Below are positions 22,729 through 30,276 of a DNA stretch of 38,061 nt, one piece after another. Under the pieces are notes generated by a model. It worked only from the letters and a program-made list of their open reading frames with translations, did not search any database and had not been told where the DNA came from. The first letter of the stretch is position 1, and each line of letters starts with the position of its first letter. A program made the translations under genes and the position numbers. Source of the stretch: Nanobdellota archaeon (GTDB lineage: Archaea; Nanobdellota; Nanobdellia; Woesearchaeales; GW2011-AR9); contig JAUYPX010000025.1 in the NCBI GenBank assembly GCA_030697505.1, positions 1-38,061 of the forward strand, written 5' to 3'.

Positions 22729-23463
22729 ATGAATAAAAGAGAGGCACTCTATGCGCTAAGCGGTTTCTTATTAAGTTCCTGTGTTTCTCAACCATATTCT
22801 GTCCCAGCAGGATACGTGGATTACAATTATCGTTCCAGAGAAGAGCAACCAGCGCCGTCGCTGGAAAAAGTCGTTACCACAAATACTTGTGAACAAAAAG
22901 CAGAGAGCAAAAAACAACATAACCTAACCTCAGAATACCGAGCTTTACTAGACACCATCGCTTGGGCGGAAGGGACAGACTGCCATTACAACATGATGGC
23001 CGGTAGGATGTTATTTACGAATTTTAAGGCGCATCCCATCGAAAATGGAGAAATGCCGAAAACAGGGACGCCATTTACCGTACGTTGGAGAAAAGTTTAT
23101 ACTACTGCTGCCGGAAGGTACCAGTTTCTGCATCGAACCTATCTCACTTTAAAGAATGACGCAGGTTTATTCCAGACCGGATTCAATCCTGAAGAACAAG
23201 ATAAAGCAGCCAAATATTTGATTGAAAAACAAGGGATAACTCAAGAGGTTTTAGAACAATCAGCTAATACCAAGGAATTCACGGAAGTGTGGAATTCATT
23301 ATCATGGGTCTGGGCTTCCCTTCCTTGCGATGAAGCAAAGAAGCCCTGGCGGGAGCGCAGGAGATGTATCAAGGGCAGAGGGAGATACGGCCAATTCGCT
23401 CATCCCCAGGAAAATATAGAAAAAATATTCTTTATGTTTTATGAAAAGTATACAAGAGAATAA
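22729..23463 (+). CDS. Lambda-R-like murein transglycosylase lipoprotein
   Basis: A signal peptide ends in lipobox LLSSC (Cys18), followed by a 50-residue spacer. Residues 68-240 then match the phage lambda endolysin (R) lytic transglycosylase family (GH104). The catalytic-glutamate segment is LLDTIAWAEGTD (Glu81), followed by AGRMLFTNFKAHP, the structural TTAAGRYQFLHRTY loop, WVWASLP, and the closing GRYGQFAHP. Lambda R shows the same order of motifs (AWSEGTD, LFTDYSDHP, GAGRYQLL, IWASLP, GYGQFEH, from memory). The enzyme cleaves the glycan backbone of bacterial murein, which archaea do not make. An extra insert with a basic ERRRCIKGRG run lies before GRYGQF. It overlaps the next gene by 23 bp. 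It is probably acquired from bacteria or phage. Confidence 0.85.
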   Translation: MNKREALYALSGFLLSSCVSQPYSVPAGYVDYNYRSREEQPAPSLEKVVTTNTCEQKAESKKQHNLTSEYRALLDTIAWAEGTDCHYNMMAGRMLFTNFKAHPIENGEMPKTGTPFTVRWRKVYTTAAGRYQFLHRTYLTLKNDAGLFQTGFNPEEQDKAAKYLIEKQGITQEVLEQSANTKEFTEVWNSLSWVWASLPCDEAKKPWRERRRCIKGRGRYGQFAHPQENIEKIFFMFYEKYTRE

Positions 23464-24022
23464 GATTGTATTGATATTGTTTTGCGTTTTATTACCGCTA
23501 TTTTTAATACTCTTGTCATATAAAATCATCCTGTATCTTACTCCTACTACCGCTGCCCAAGAGAATGTTTTTCTCTTTTTAGAAGGAAAGAAAGCATTGG
23601 CAGCGGAGTTTACTGAGCTGGAAGCTTCCCATTTAAAAGACGTTAAAAAGGTAATGGATTATGCTGATTATATATTGTATGTTTTGTTGTTGGGAGTGAC
23701 ACTGGTAATCACCTATTTCTGGAAAAAGAAAGATTTTGTATTGAAATTGCTCAATGATGGAGGGAAAGCTGCGATTGCAGCCATGATTGTTGTAAGTGCT
23801 TTCTCTCTGCTTTTCTTTGATCTACTGTTCGCTTTATTTCATAAAATCTTCTTTCCGCAGGGAAACTGGATCTTTTCACCGGATTCACTCATAATTCAAA
23901 CATTTCCCTTAGAATTCTTTATGATTATCAGTAGAAACATATTCCTGGTTACCTTATTTTTAGGAATACTTTTTATACTTCTTGGATATTATCTAGACTA
24001 TGTTCTTCGCCACCGGAATTAA
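23441..24022 (+). CDS. DUF1461-like integral membrane protein
   Basis: This membrane protein has four hydrophobic segments (about residues 8-30, 75-92, 110-132 and 162-185). The arrangement matches the DUF1461/TIGR01906 family: one span, an extracellular loop, two spans, then the conserved FHKIFFPQGNWIFSPDSLIIQTFP motif between spans three and four. The family is widespread in bacteria and some archaea and has no established function. Its start lies 23 bp inside the lysozyme-like gene and its end overlaps the next small membrane gene by 23 bp, so it belongs to a tight four-gene operon. Confidence 0.75.
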   Translation: MKSIQENKIVLILFCVLLPLFLILLSYKIILYLTPTTAAQENVFLFLEGKKALAAEFTELEASHLKDVKKVMDYADYILYVLLLGVTLVITYFWKKKDFVLKLLNDGGKAAIAAMIVVSAFSLLFFDLLFALFHKIFFPQGNWIFSPDSLIIQTFPLEFFMIISRNIFLVTLFLGILFILLGYYLDYVLRHRN

Positions 24023-24182
24023 GGCCTGGATACTGCTGTTAGTATTTTTGATATTGTTGATATTATTCTTATTTTTACTCTTCAATTTATTTTTGCTGCT
24101 GCTTCCGGTGATCATGGTCATCGTACTCCTCAGTTATCTTTTCAAAAGACTTAATAGGCTGAAGAAGAAAAAAAGAAAATGA
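24000..24182 (+). CDS. Very small membrane protein, 60 aa
   Basis: Almost all of this peptide is hydrophobic Leu/Ile/Phe/Val (about residues 8-48), enough for two closely packed spans, and it ends in a basic tail of Arg and Lys. It overlaps the preceding gene by 23 bp and its TGA overlaps the tpiA ATG (ATGA). The overlaps, plus the hydrophobic then strongly basic composition expected of a membrane protein, favour a true gene over chance. No family is recognised. Confidence 0.55.
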   Translation: MFFATGIKAWILLLVFLILLILFLFLLFNLFLLLLPVIMVIVLLSYLFKRLNRLKKKKRK

Positions 24183-24835
24183 AACCGCTTATTTTGCTCA
24201 ATTTCAAGACCTACCCGGAAGCTGCCGGCAAAAAAGCATTGCCTCTGGCAAAAAAGCTGGAAAAGGTCAAGACCAAAAAGTATCAAATCGTAATCGCGCC
24301 TTCTCTGCCGACTCTGGAAGAAGTGGCAGCAGGATCTTCCCTGACGGTTTACTCCCAGCACACTGATCGGGCTGGTTTAGGAGCATTTACCGGCAAAGTT
24401 TCAGCTGAAGAGTTGAGAAAAATCGGCGTGAAAGGAACATTGTTGAATCATTCTGAACGGAAGATTCCTTTCTCTATCATTAAGAAAATTATTGCTGACT
24501 GTAAAAAGCATAAACTGATTGTGGTAATCTGCGCATCATCTCTAGCTGAAGCAAAATTAGTTGCCAAACTTACTCCCGAGTACCTTGCCTATGAGCCGCC
24601 GGAATTGATCGGCGGAGATGTTTCAGTTACCAAAGCAAAGGCGGAAGTCATTGTCAAAGCGGTAGAATTGGTTAAAAAAATCAGTCCAAAGACAAAAGTA
24701 TTATGCGGCGCCGGTGTTCACTCCCGGGAGGACCTACAGAAAGCATTGCAGCTGGGAACAAAAGGCGTACTGATCGGACATGCGGTTCCAAAAGCAAAAG
24801 ATCCGGCCAAGTTTTTGAGAGAATTGCTGGGATAA
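24179..24835 (+). CDS. tpiA: Triosephosphate isomerase, archaeal type
   Basis: The enzyme interconverts dihydroxyacetone phosphate and glyceraldehyde-3-phosphate. The active-site residues are visible: Asn8 and Lys10 in LLNFKTY, the electrophile His91 in LLNHSERK, and the catalytic base Glu139 in AYEPPELIGG. The phosphate-gripping GAGV and GVLIGHAV segments lie near the C-terminus. At 218 aa it is the short archaeal form, lacking helices present in the 250-aa bacterial/eukaryotic enzyme, which usually forms tetramers. It is the last gene of the operon 22729-24835, an unusual place for a glycolytic gene, and translation is coupled through ATGA to the small membrane protein. Confidence 0.95.
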   Translation: MKPLILLNFKTYPEAAGKKALPLAKKLEKVKTKKYQIVIAPSLPTLEEVAAGSSLTVYSQHTDRAGLGAFTGKVSAEELRKIGVKGTLLNHSERKIPFSIIKKIIADCKKHKLIVVICASSLAEAKLVAKLTPEYLAYEPPELIGGDVSVTKAKAEVIVKAVELVKKISPKTKVLCGAGVHSREDLQKALQLGTKGVLIGHAVPKAKDPAKFLRELLG

Positions 24836-24889
24836 GTATATAGTTTCTATTGACTAGTTTTATCTATTCTTGAATAAAAAGGAGTTATA

Positions 24890-25237
24890 ATGCAAACTGT
24901 TACATTATATCTTCCGCCAGGCATAGAAGCAGGACAACTTAGGAAAGATTTAGATGACATTGTAGCAGAATATAACGGCAAGAAAGTTGTGTATGCTGGG
25001 TTTACACTTCCTGATTCAGTCGGCTTGATGCAAATCTATGAGATTCCCTCTCGGGGAACCATTGCGACCGTTACGAACGACATTAACGTGTTTCGTGAAG
25101 AGCGGCTGCATATTCCTGGAGGAGCATTGTGGTATAATGCTAAAATTTTTATAATAGGCTTTAATGAGGAAACCTTGTTATTTCAACACTTGAAAGAACG
25201 ATTTGAGTATTTGAATAAGATGTATGAACGAGAATGA
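24890..25237 (+). CDS. Hypothetical protein, 115 aa
   Basis: This soluble alpha/beta protein starts with a clear beta strand and helix (MQTVTLYLPPGIEAGQLRKDL) and ends in an amphipathic helix (HLKERFEYLNKMYERE). There are no cysteines or membrane segments. I recognise no family; the strand-helix repeat pattern would fit a small ferredoxin-like sandwich. AAGGAG lies 5 bp before the ATG. It sits 54 bp after tpiA and may share its transcript. It ends 24 bp from the convergent pilin-like gene. Confidence 0.65.
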   Translation: MQTVTLYLPPGIEAGQLRKDLDDIVAEYNGKKVVYAGFTLPDSVGLMQIYEIPSRGTIATVTNDINVFREERLHIPGGALWYNAKIFIIGFNEETLLFQHLKERFEYLNKMYERE

Positions 25238-25261
25238 ACTAAAAAATAATTGACCACGTCC

Positions 25262-25831
25262 CTAAATCACTTTCACAATAAAAGTCTGCGGATTGCCGTA
25301 CAGATTATTCTTGCTGTCAAACACTTCTGCGACAAAAATGTATTCCCCTTTGAGAGCATCTTTAGGCACTTGGATGAGGATCGCTTCTTTATCGTGTGCA
25401 TTGCTTTCTACTGCAATAGGAGCGGTATCGTATAAAGCCCAGCCGGCGATATTGAGAGGATTTACCTGCGAAGTGACATCTGCTTTGGTCTCATCAGCGA
25501 CTTTGTTCAACCTAATGTTAATGTGAAAATTCTCGGTAGTATCATAGGTATTCAATATTCCCAATCCAAAGATATGGCTGTCGCCGCGAGGCACGGTAGC
25601 GACATGCAAGGGGAGAGCAACTTTTTTTCCCTGGCCGACCAACAATCGTTCTAATTCATCCTGCGTTTTCAGGTCTAACTGCGCTTTGATATCCTCTGCG
25701 CCGCCGATAAACTGATAGATCAAAGTGATGCCGGCAGAGAGAATCACCAAAGATATAATGATTATAACTAAAGTTTCGATAGAAAGGCCGATAGCGCCCC
25801 TGGTATTTGTATTAGAGTGCCTCTTTTTCAT
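25262..25831 (-). CDS. Pilin-like surface protein with class III-type N-terminus
   Basis: The N-terminus is a short basic leader (MKKRHSNTNTRGAIGLSIE) followed by a 20-residue hydrophobic helix (TLVIIIISLVILSAGITLIY), as in type IV pilin and archaellin precursors cut by prepilin peptidase. Processing after RG is the natural prediction. The remaining 150 residues are beta-rich with short acidic stretches, suggesting an Ig-like extracellular domain. The frame extends 16 codons upstream, but the ATG at 25831 lies 28-29 bp from the shared TATA box, so it is the likely start. It is one of two pilin-like proteins near an A24 peptidase gene. Confidence 0.75.
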   Translation of the reverse strand: MKKRHSNTNTRGAIGLSIETLVIIIISLVILSAGITLIYQFIGGAEDIKAQLDLKTQDELERLLVGQGKKVALPLHVATVPRGDSHIFGLGILNTYDTTENFHINIRLNKVADETKADVTSQVNPLNIAGWALYDTAPIAVESNAHDKEAILIQVPKDALKGEYIFVAEVFDSKNNLYGNPQTFIVKVI

Positions 25832-25855
25832 GCTATAGTTGCTAGCCAAATAGTA

Positions 25856-25863
25856 TTTATAAA
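25856..25863. promoter_or_regulatory. Palindromic TATA box shared by divergent genes
   Basis: TTTATAAA reads identically on both strands. Its centre is 26-27 bp from the plus-strand ATG at 25886 and 28-29 bp from the minus-strand ATG at 25831, so one box can position transcription at both start codons. Only 54 bp separate the two genes, and no second TATA-like element was seen. Confidence 0.6.
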
Positions 25864-25885
25864 TTTGTCTCTTACGCAAATGAGC

Positions 25886-27085
25886 ATGTCCTTAGAAAAA
25901 AAGGTAATGCTGGGATTGCTAACCGCACTCAGCGGAGCAGGCTGCACTCATAAAAATAATTCTGCATATCTAGGAGGAACTGCTATTTCTGAAGCCAGTA
26001 CGGACAACAAAGGGAAGGCGTATTTTAGCCAAGAAGGAATTGATGAAAAGGTAGAAGTGGAGGTAACTATTGCCGGTACGGACTTTCCAGTCGCTGATGC
26101 CTATGTTTTATACTTTGACAATTCGGATTTTAAGAGTTTTTTAATTTCCCATCCAGCTTTTCAGCCGCAGTTGAATATTGCTTTGCATAACAGCGAGCAT
26201 CTATACTCTTTAACCCCTGCTCCGCTGCCATTTTTATACAATAAACCTGCTCCTGAGAAAGAACAATCCAAACCTGCTGCTGAGCATTATCTTTCCTGGG
26301 CAAAAGCTCATTGGGAACATACCAGCTGCTTAAACAAGAAAAATATGGTCACGCTGATGAAACCAGGCGCGTTTTTGCTAAAGAGATCAGGAATCATTGA
26401 AACCATCGGTTTTTCTGAAAATAAATTTGATGAAGGGGTTCAGTATATAGAAGATAATTTGCCAGCATCAGCAGTAGCGGATGTGTATGTGTTTATTCCT
26501 TACCAACATGGATTCAGCGCTTCCACAACCACGATTACGGCATTGGATATACGATTTGATGGTAAATGCGCGGAAAAGCCTTCAGCTCAGCCTGGATCTG
26601 GTAAAGAAGGAAAATCTGATAACGATTGCTCAGGGATGCTTTTCTGTGATGAATTTAGGGGAACGGCGCTGAATACCAGCAAATGGAATATCATCAACGA
26701 TTCAGGCATAGAAGTATATGGAGGGTGGCTGTCTCTGCCGAATGCTTCTTCGATTGCCGCTCAGCATGGATTTGGCAATTCCTGCGCTGATAAACGAGTG
26801 GATATACGAACTAGTGCGTATGGCTCATCAATATTCTTAGGCAAGATGGGGTTGTCTGCAGGCAAGAATACGGGAATCCTCAGCTGCGGCAAGCAAAGTA
26901 AGGCCGTGAACATTGCAGGAGCCGAGAATGGATTGTCTTTATACAAAAGCGGGGGGCTTCTTTCGCTGCTGGTAGGCGGACAGGTAACCAGTGTTCCTTG
27001 CTCTGAAAATATTTCCTATGTTCAACTTACGGCTGGGTTGAATGATGTAGTAGAGATTGATTACGTGAGAGTTAGGTGTAATTAG
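25886..27085 (+). CDS. Lipoprotein with C-terminal ConA-like lectin domain
   Basis: A short signal peptide (MSLEKKVMLGLLTALSGAGC) has its lipobox cysteine at residue 20. The first 230 residues are unassigned and mainly beta. They are followed by a Ser/Gly/Lys linker. The last 150 residues begin with FCDEFRGTALNTSKWNI, the strongly typical opening of concanavalin-like/GH16-type jelly rolls, and end with DVVEIDYVRVRCN. No GH16 catalytic E-x-D-x-E motif is seen, so binding is likelier than cleavage. The start is taken at 25886 because it fits the shared TATA box; ATG 25880 and an upstream ATG at 25817 inside the neighbouring promoter are less likely. It is related in plan to the 16769 lipoprotein. 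Confidence 0.75.
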   Translation: MSLEKKVMLGLLTALSGAGCTHKNNSAYLGGTAISEASTDNKGKAYFSQEGIDEKVEVEVTIAGTDFPVADAYVLYFDNSDFKSFLISHPAFQPQLNIALHNSEHLYSLTPAPLPFLYNKPAPEKEQSKPAAEHYLSWAKAHWEHTSCLNKKNMVTLMKPGAFLLKRSGIIETIGFSENKFDEGVQYIEDNLPASAVADVYVFIPYQHGFSASTTTITALDIRFDGKCAEKPSAQPGSGKEGKSDNDCSGMLFCDEFRGTALNTSKWNIINDSGIEVYGGWLSLPNASSIAAQHGFGNSCADKRVDIRTSAYGSSIFLGKMGLSAGKNTGILSCGKQSKAVNIAGAENGLSLYKSGGLLSLLVGGQVTSVPCSENISYVQLTAGLNDVVEIDYVRVRCN

Positions 27086-27128
27086 TTGATTAAAAGATAA
27101 ATAAAAGAGAAAGTGAAATAAGTAAAAT

Positions 27129-27368
27129 TCACTTCACAATCTCATATTCTTTGACAATGATCACTAAGAAGAGCAGCAGCAATACTGCGCCGGCGATCAT
27201 GTGCCAGACCCCTTCCAACACGTTTTCAGCGGTCAGGGAAAGATACATGCCCCAGCCCATGACTACAAAGCCCAGCCAGAGAAATTTGTCTAAGACTAAC
27301 TTCAGGATTTCAAATTCCTGCGCCTCAGATAATCGTTTTTTTCCGTTTGATGATTGCACTTTTGCCAT
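27129..27368 (-). CDS. Small membrane protein linked to pilin cluster
   Basis: This 79-aa product has a basic N-terminus, an amphipathic helix (SEAQEFEILKLVLDKF) and two hydrophobic spans (about residues 30-48 and 54-72), with the tail KEYEIVK. No family is recognised. Its ATG lies 14 bp after the stop of the second pilin-like gene and is preceded by GAGGT at 8 bp, so it should be cotranscribed with that gene. It could be a membrane platform or accessory subunit, which is inference. Confidence 0.65.
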   Translation of the reverse strand: MAKVQSSNGKKRLSEAQEFEILKLVLDKFLWLGFVVMGWGMYLSLTAENVLEGVWHMIAGAVLLLLFLVIIVKEYEIVK

Positions 27369-27382
27369 TTTTAGTTACCTCA

Positions 27383-27964
27383 TTATCCAACCCGTACGAA
27401 GAAGCTTCGGGTGTCATACAATTCACAGCCTGCTCCGACCGTGCCGGAAGCACAAGTGCCAGGGGTGCTTTCTGCTAACACATCGACTTTATACAAGTAA
27501 TTTCCAGCTGCGCTGCTCTTGGCAGAAAGGGTTACCGGAATAACATCGCCGGCAGTAGGAGAGAGCCGTTTTTCCACTAGATTATTGTAAAAGAAGATAA
27601 TTTCATTTCCTGCTTCAGGACTTTGATCTTCTGTCCCGTCAGGGTTTTGCTTTTTGATAAACTCAACTTTAACCCCAAAGGTCTTCTCCGTCAATCCAGT
27701 ATTTACAATACCGATGTTTTCGAGCGCTTCTTTTCCTCTTTCTAGATTAACCTGAGAAGTTATAGATACTTTCTTTCCGGAAACACGCAAGTCTTCCAGA
27801 ATCTGTTCCTTGATTTTAGCTTGGACCCCTTTGCTGGTCTCGCTGATATCTTTGAAAGTGCCTTTCACAAAACCTAAGCCCAGGCCTAAAACAGTAAGAG
27901 CAATGACAATAATGACGATAGCTTGAATGGACATTTCAAGAGAAGCTTTTTTATTTAGTCTCAT
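27383..27964 (-). CDS. Pilin-like surface protein
   Basis: The protein begins MRLNKKASLEMSIQ followed by a hydrophobic helix (AIVIIVIALTVLGLGLGFV), the pattern of archaeal class III signal peptides recognised by A24 prepilin peptidases: basic residues, a small residue at the cleavage site, and a Glu shortly after. The downstream part (about 155 residues) is beta-rich with an Ala/Ser linker and one cysteine pair near the end (GTCASGTVGAGCEL). The frame extends 33 codons upstream, but GAGGTG lies 9 bp before the ATG at 27964. It is followed by a small membrane protein gene and preceded by the 717-aa surface protein gene on the same strand. Confidence 0.8.
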   Translation of the reverse strand: MRLNKKASLEMSIQAIVIIVIALTVLGLGLGFVKGTFKDISETSKGVQAKIKEQILEDLRVSGKKVSITSQVNLERGKEALENIGIVNTGLTEKTFGVKVEFIKKQNPDGTEDQSPEAGNEIIFFYNNLVEKRLSPTAGDVIPVTLSAKSSAAGNYLYKVDVLAESTPGTCASGTVGAGCELYDTRSFFVRVG

Positions 27965-28066
27965 CTGGTACACACCTCTTTTGGAAAACCTAGTTTGGAA
28001 AGAAATCTTTTGGGTATTTAAAGGTTTTGGAAATTTGACCCAAATGATTTTTGAAAAAATCATGTT

Positions 28067-30214
28067 CTACCTTTCTCTTTTGGTATAGAAAGATCGCACT
28101 ATAAATAATGATAGCACTGCCATAATCAAACCGGCCATGACTAATTCCTTCCAGTGAGGAGCATTTTTTATAACTATACTTAATGGCAATTCCTTCCTGA
28201 AAATCTTCTCTTGGTCATCATGACCTTCTACAATTATGTATCCGGTAAGAGTGGAATCTGCCTTTAACGAGCTGATGGCATAACTGGTAGTAGAAAATAA
28301 ATCGTTATAAGATTCTTTCTTTCTGATAAGTATAAAATTAGTTTTATTACCTGGTAAAAGAGAAAGTGAGTCCAGCACGGAAAGATCTATCATTGGCTGT
28401 AATTCGGCACTTAATTCTAATCTTAATTTTGCAATTTTACAAGTTCCTTTATTGACGATCTCTCCTTGATAAGGTTCATGTAGTTTCATTACCACTACAT
28501 CTGGAAGGGTCATTTCAACCACATAATCGCAGGAACTTTCGCTGGCAGGGGCCGGTTCTATCAATAAATCTAATTGGCTTTGAATGGGCAAGGCTGTTTC
28601 GCTGACTGTAGGGGTTGATTTTTTCAGGTTAGCTTCCTGGCTCTTTGTCCCTCCCCCGCTTACGCCACTCACTAGAGCGCTTGAAGCTGAACTGTCAGCT
28701 GAGCTTTGCTGCTCACCAAATAATCCGTAGAAACTCATATGCGGCATGGTAGTTGAAACGTAATTTTCGGTGAGGTTAACTGTAGAAGACAAGACTTCCC
28801 ACTGCCTGCTGGTTTCATTGTAGTATTGAATTTTAAGCGTATTTTCATCGATATTTGTTTTTATTAACTCTGCATCACGGTAATACAAACTAATGGTAAC
28901 CGAAGAGACCGGTCCACTTGATTCAATAGAAACGTATCTATCAAGAGGTTTAGAGGAGGGAGTCTCATTTTTAATGTTATGATCATATCCTATAATTTCG
29001 ACGCGGGTGGAATTCACTGCTTCCAGTTCTAACTTGGTATTGGCCTTGGCAACGGCATCAACAACGTAGACAGTTTCATTTCCACGCACTTCGGCCAGAG
29101 ATTCTTCTATAACTGAATAAGAACAATTAAACAAGGCGCAGTAATCACAGATCACCGCTGTCCCATTATCTGAAGGTAAAGTAGCGGTGGTGCCGCATCC
29201 ATTCGTATCCAGATACGATTTTAATCTAGAATCGTTCATCAAGCAGGTTCCATACTGAGCGATCCAATTCTCTACACAGGCTGGCTTAGTGGCATAGGTT
29301 ATCTTTATCGAATCTACAACCGGTGTTGTTGAGCTGTTAGAAAAAAGAGTTATTCTAAACCTCACTTTATTTTCCATTATAGAATTAAAATTGCCATTAG
29401 CAGGCACAAGATTCCAGAAAGAGCCGGAATCAGTAGAGTATTCGTACTGAACTTGCTGCCCATGAAGCTGCTCTACTTTTGAAAACGTTTCCCAGCGTTT
29501 CCAATCTGCAGGTTGTAGGTCAGCAGTTTGGACCGAGGCAGAAGAAGAGTAAGAAGTGGAAGTAGTGGTCTCATTTTTGCTGCTCTTTTTGTATCCTTTG
29601 ACCATATCCATTTTTATGTTATCCGGAGAGGTAATAAAAAAAATGTTATTTGATCCATTCATGCTGGAAAGAGTAAGGTTATACCATGCCGCTGAAACAT
29701 CGCCAGGAAGAGTAAGATCTCCATATGCGGAAAGGTTGCAGCCATCCTTATTTTCACAGAGATACACTTTTCCATTGGCAGCGCCGCTTAAAAGGTATAC
29801 AGAAAGAAGATCATCAGTTTGAAGTTGATGGTCCAATTTTATTTCAACTACTGATCTGCTGTCTTTTATGTGCACCGCTCCTTGTTCCAGAGATTGCAGT
29901 TTTATCGTAACGTTTTTACCTTCATCATCATCTTCGTCTTCATATTGGGTAGCAAGGAGCAAAGTAGATTCAGTGATCTCTTGAATGATAGTGGTGTTGG
30001 TGATGGTAAGCGGCTTCAGTTGCACAGTTCCATCGATGAGAATAGAAGAATCATAAACATAATCCGAGGCATTGGTAAAATCCCACACTTTTTCTGCATT
30101 GGTCTCGGTATAGACGGCCTTTCCGGTGGGGGAGGATAAAGGATTAATCAGCATAAACCCTGTGACCAGGATAATCAAAATATACCAGCCATATAACGCC
30201 TCTTTTTGAAACAT
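28067..30214 (-). CDS. Large type I membrane surface protein
   Basis: An N-terminal hydrophobic helix (WYILIILVTGFMLI) is followed by SPTGKAVYTE. The long extracellular region carries many N-x-S/T sites, an acidic run EDEDDDEG near residue 95, a Ser/Thr-rich linker, a cysteine cluster around residues 335-370, and a Ser/Gly/Ala linker near 515-530. The last domain is beta-rich (CARDB-like), and a C-terminal membrane span (ELVMAGLIMAVLSLFIV) ends in a basic tail. It is therefore anchored at the C-terminus and possibly at both ends. The start is the ATG at 30214, 25-26 bp from the minus-strand box TTTTTAAA (30236-30243). It lies upstream of the pilin-like gene in the same direction. Confidence 0.75.
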   Translation of the reverse strand: MFQKEALYGWYILIILVTGFMLINPLSSPTGKAVYTETNAEKVWDFTNASDYVYDSSILIDGTVQLKPLTITNTTIIQEITESTLLLATQYEDEDDDEGKNVTIKLQSLEQGAVHIKDSRSVVEIKLDHQLQTDDLLSVYLLSGAANGKVYLCENKDGCNLSAYGDLTLPGDVSAAWYNLTLSSMNGSNNIFFITSPDNIKMDMVKGYKKSSKNETTTSTSYSSSASVQTADLQPADWKRWETFSKVEQLHGQQVQYEYSTDSGSFWNLVPANGNFNSIMENKVRFRITLFSNSSTTPVVDSIKITYATKPACVENWIAQYGTCLMNDSRLKSYLDTNGCGTTATLPSDNGTAVICDYCALFNCSYSVIEESLAEVRGNETVYVVDAVAKANTKLELEAVNSTRVEIIGYDHNIKNETPSSKPLDRYVSIESSGPVSSVTISLYYRDAELIKTNIDENTLKIQYYNETSRQWEVLSSTVNLTENYVSTTMPHMSFYGLFGEQQSSADSSASSALVSGVSGGGTKSQEANLKKSTPTVSETALPIQSQLDLLIEPAPASESSCDYVVEMTLPDVVVMKLHEPYQGEIVNKGTCKIAKLRLELSAELQPMIDLSVLDSLSLLPGNKTNFILIRKKESYNDLFSTTSYAISSLKADSTLTGYIIVEGHDDQEKIFRKELPLSIVIKNAPHWKELVMAGLIMAVLSLFIVRSFYTKRER

Positions 30215-30235
30215 AGGCAAGGGTTTATTTTGAGA

Positions 30236-30243
30236 TTTTTAAA
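30236..30243 (-). promoter_or_regulatory. TATA box of the surface protein / pilin-like operon
   Basis: The minus-strand TTTAAAAA is centred 25-26 bp from the ATG at 30214 and supports that start over the TTG six bases upstream. Confidence 0.55.
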
Positions 30244-30276
30244 CGTTACCACTGGCCATGGCCCAGTACATACACT

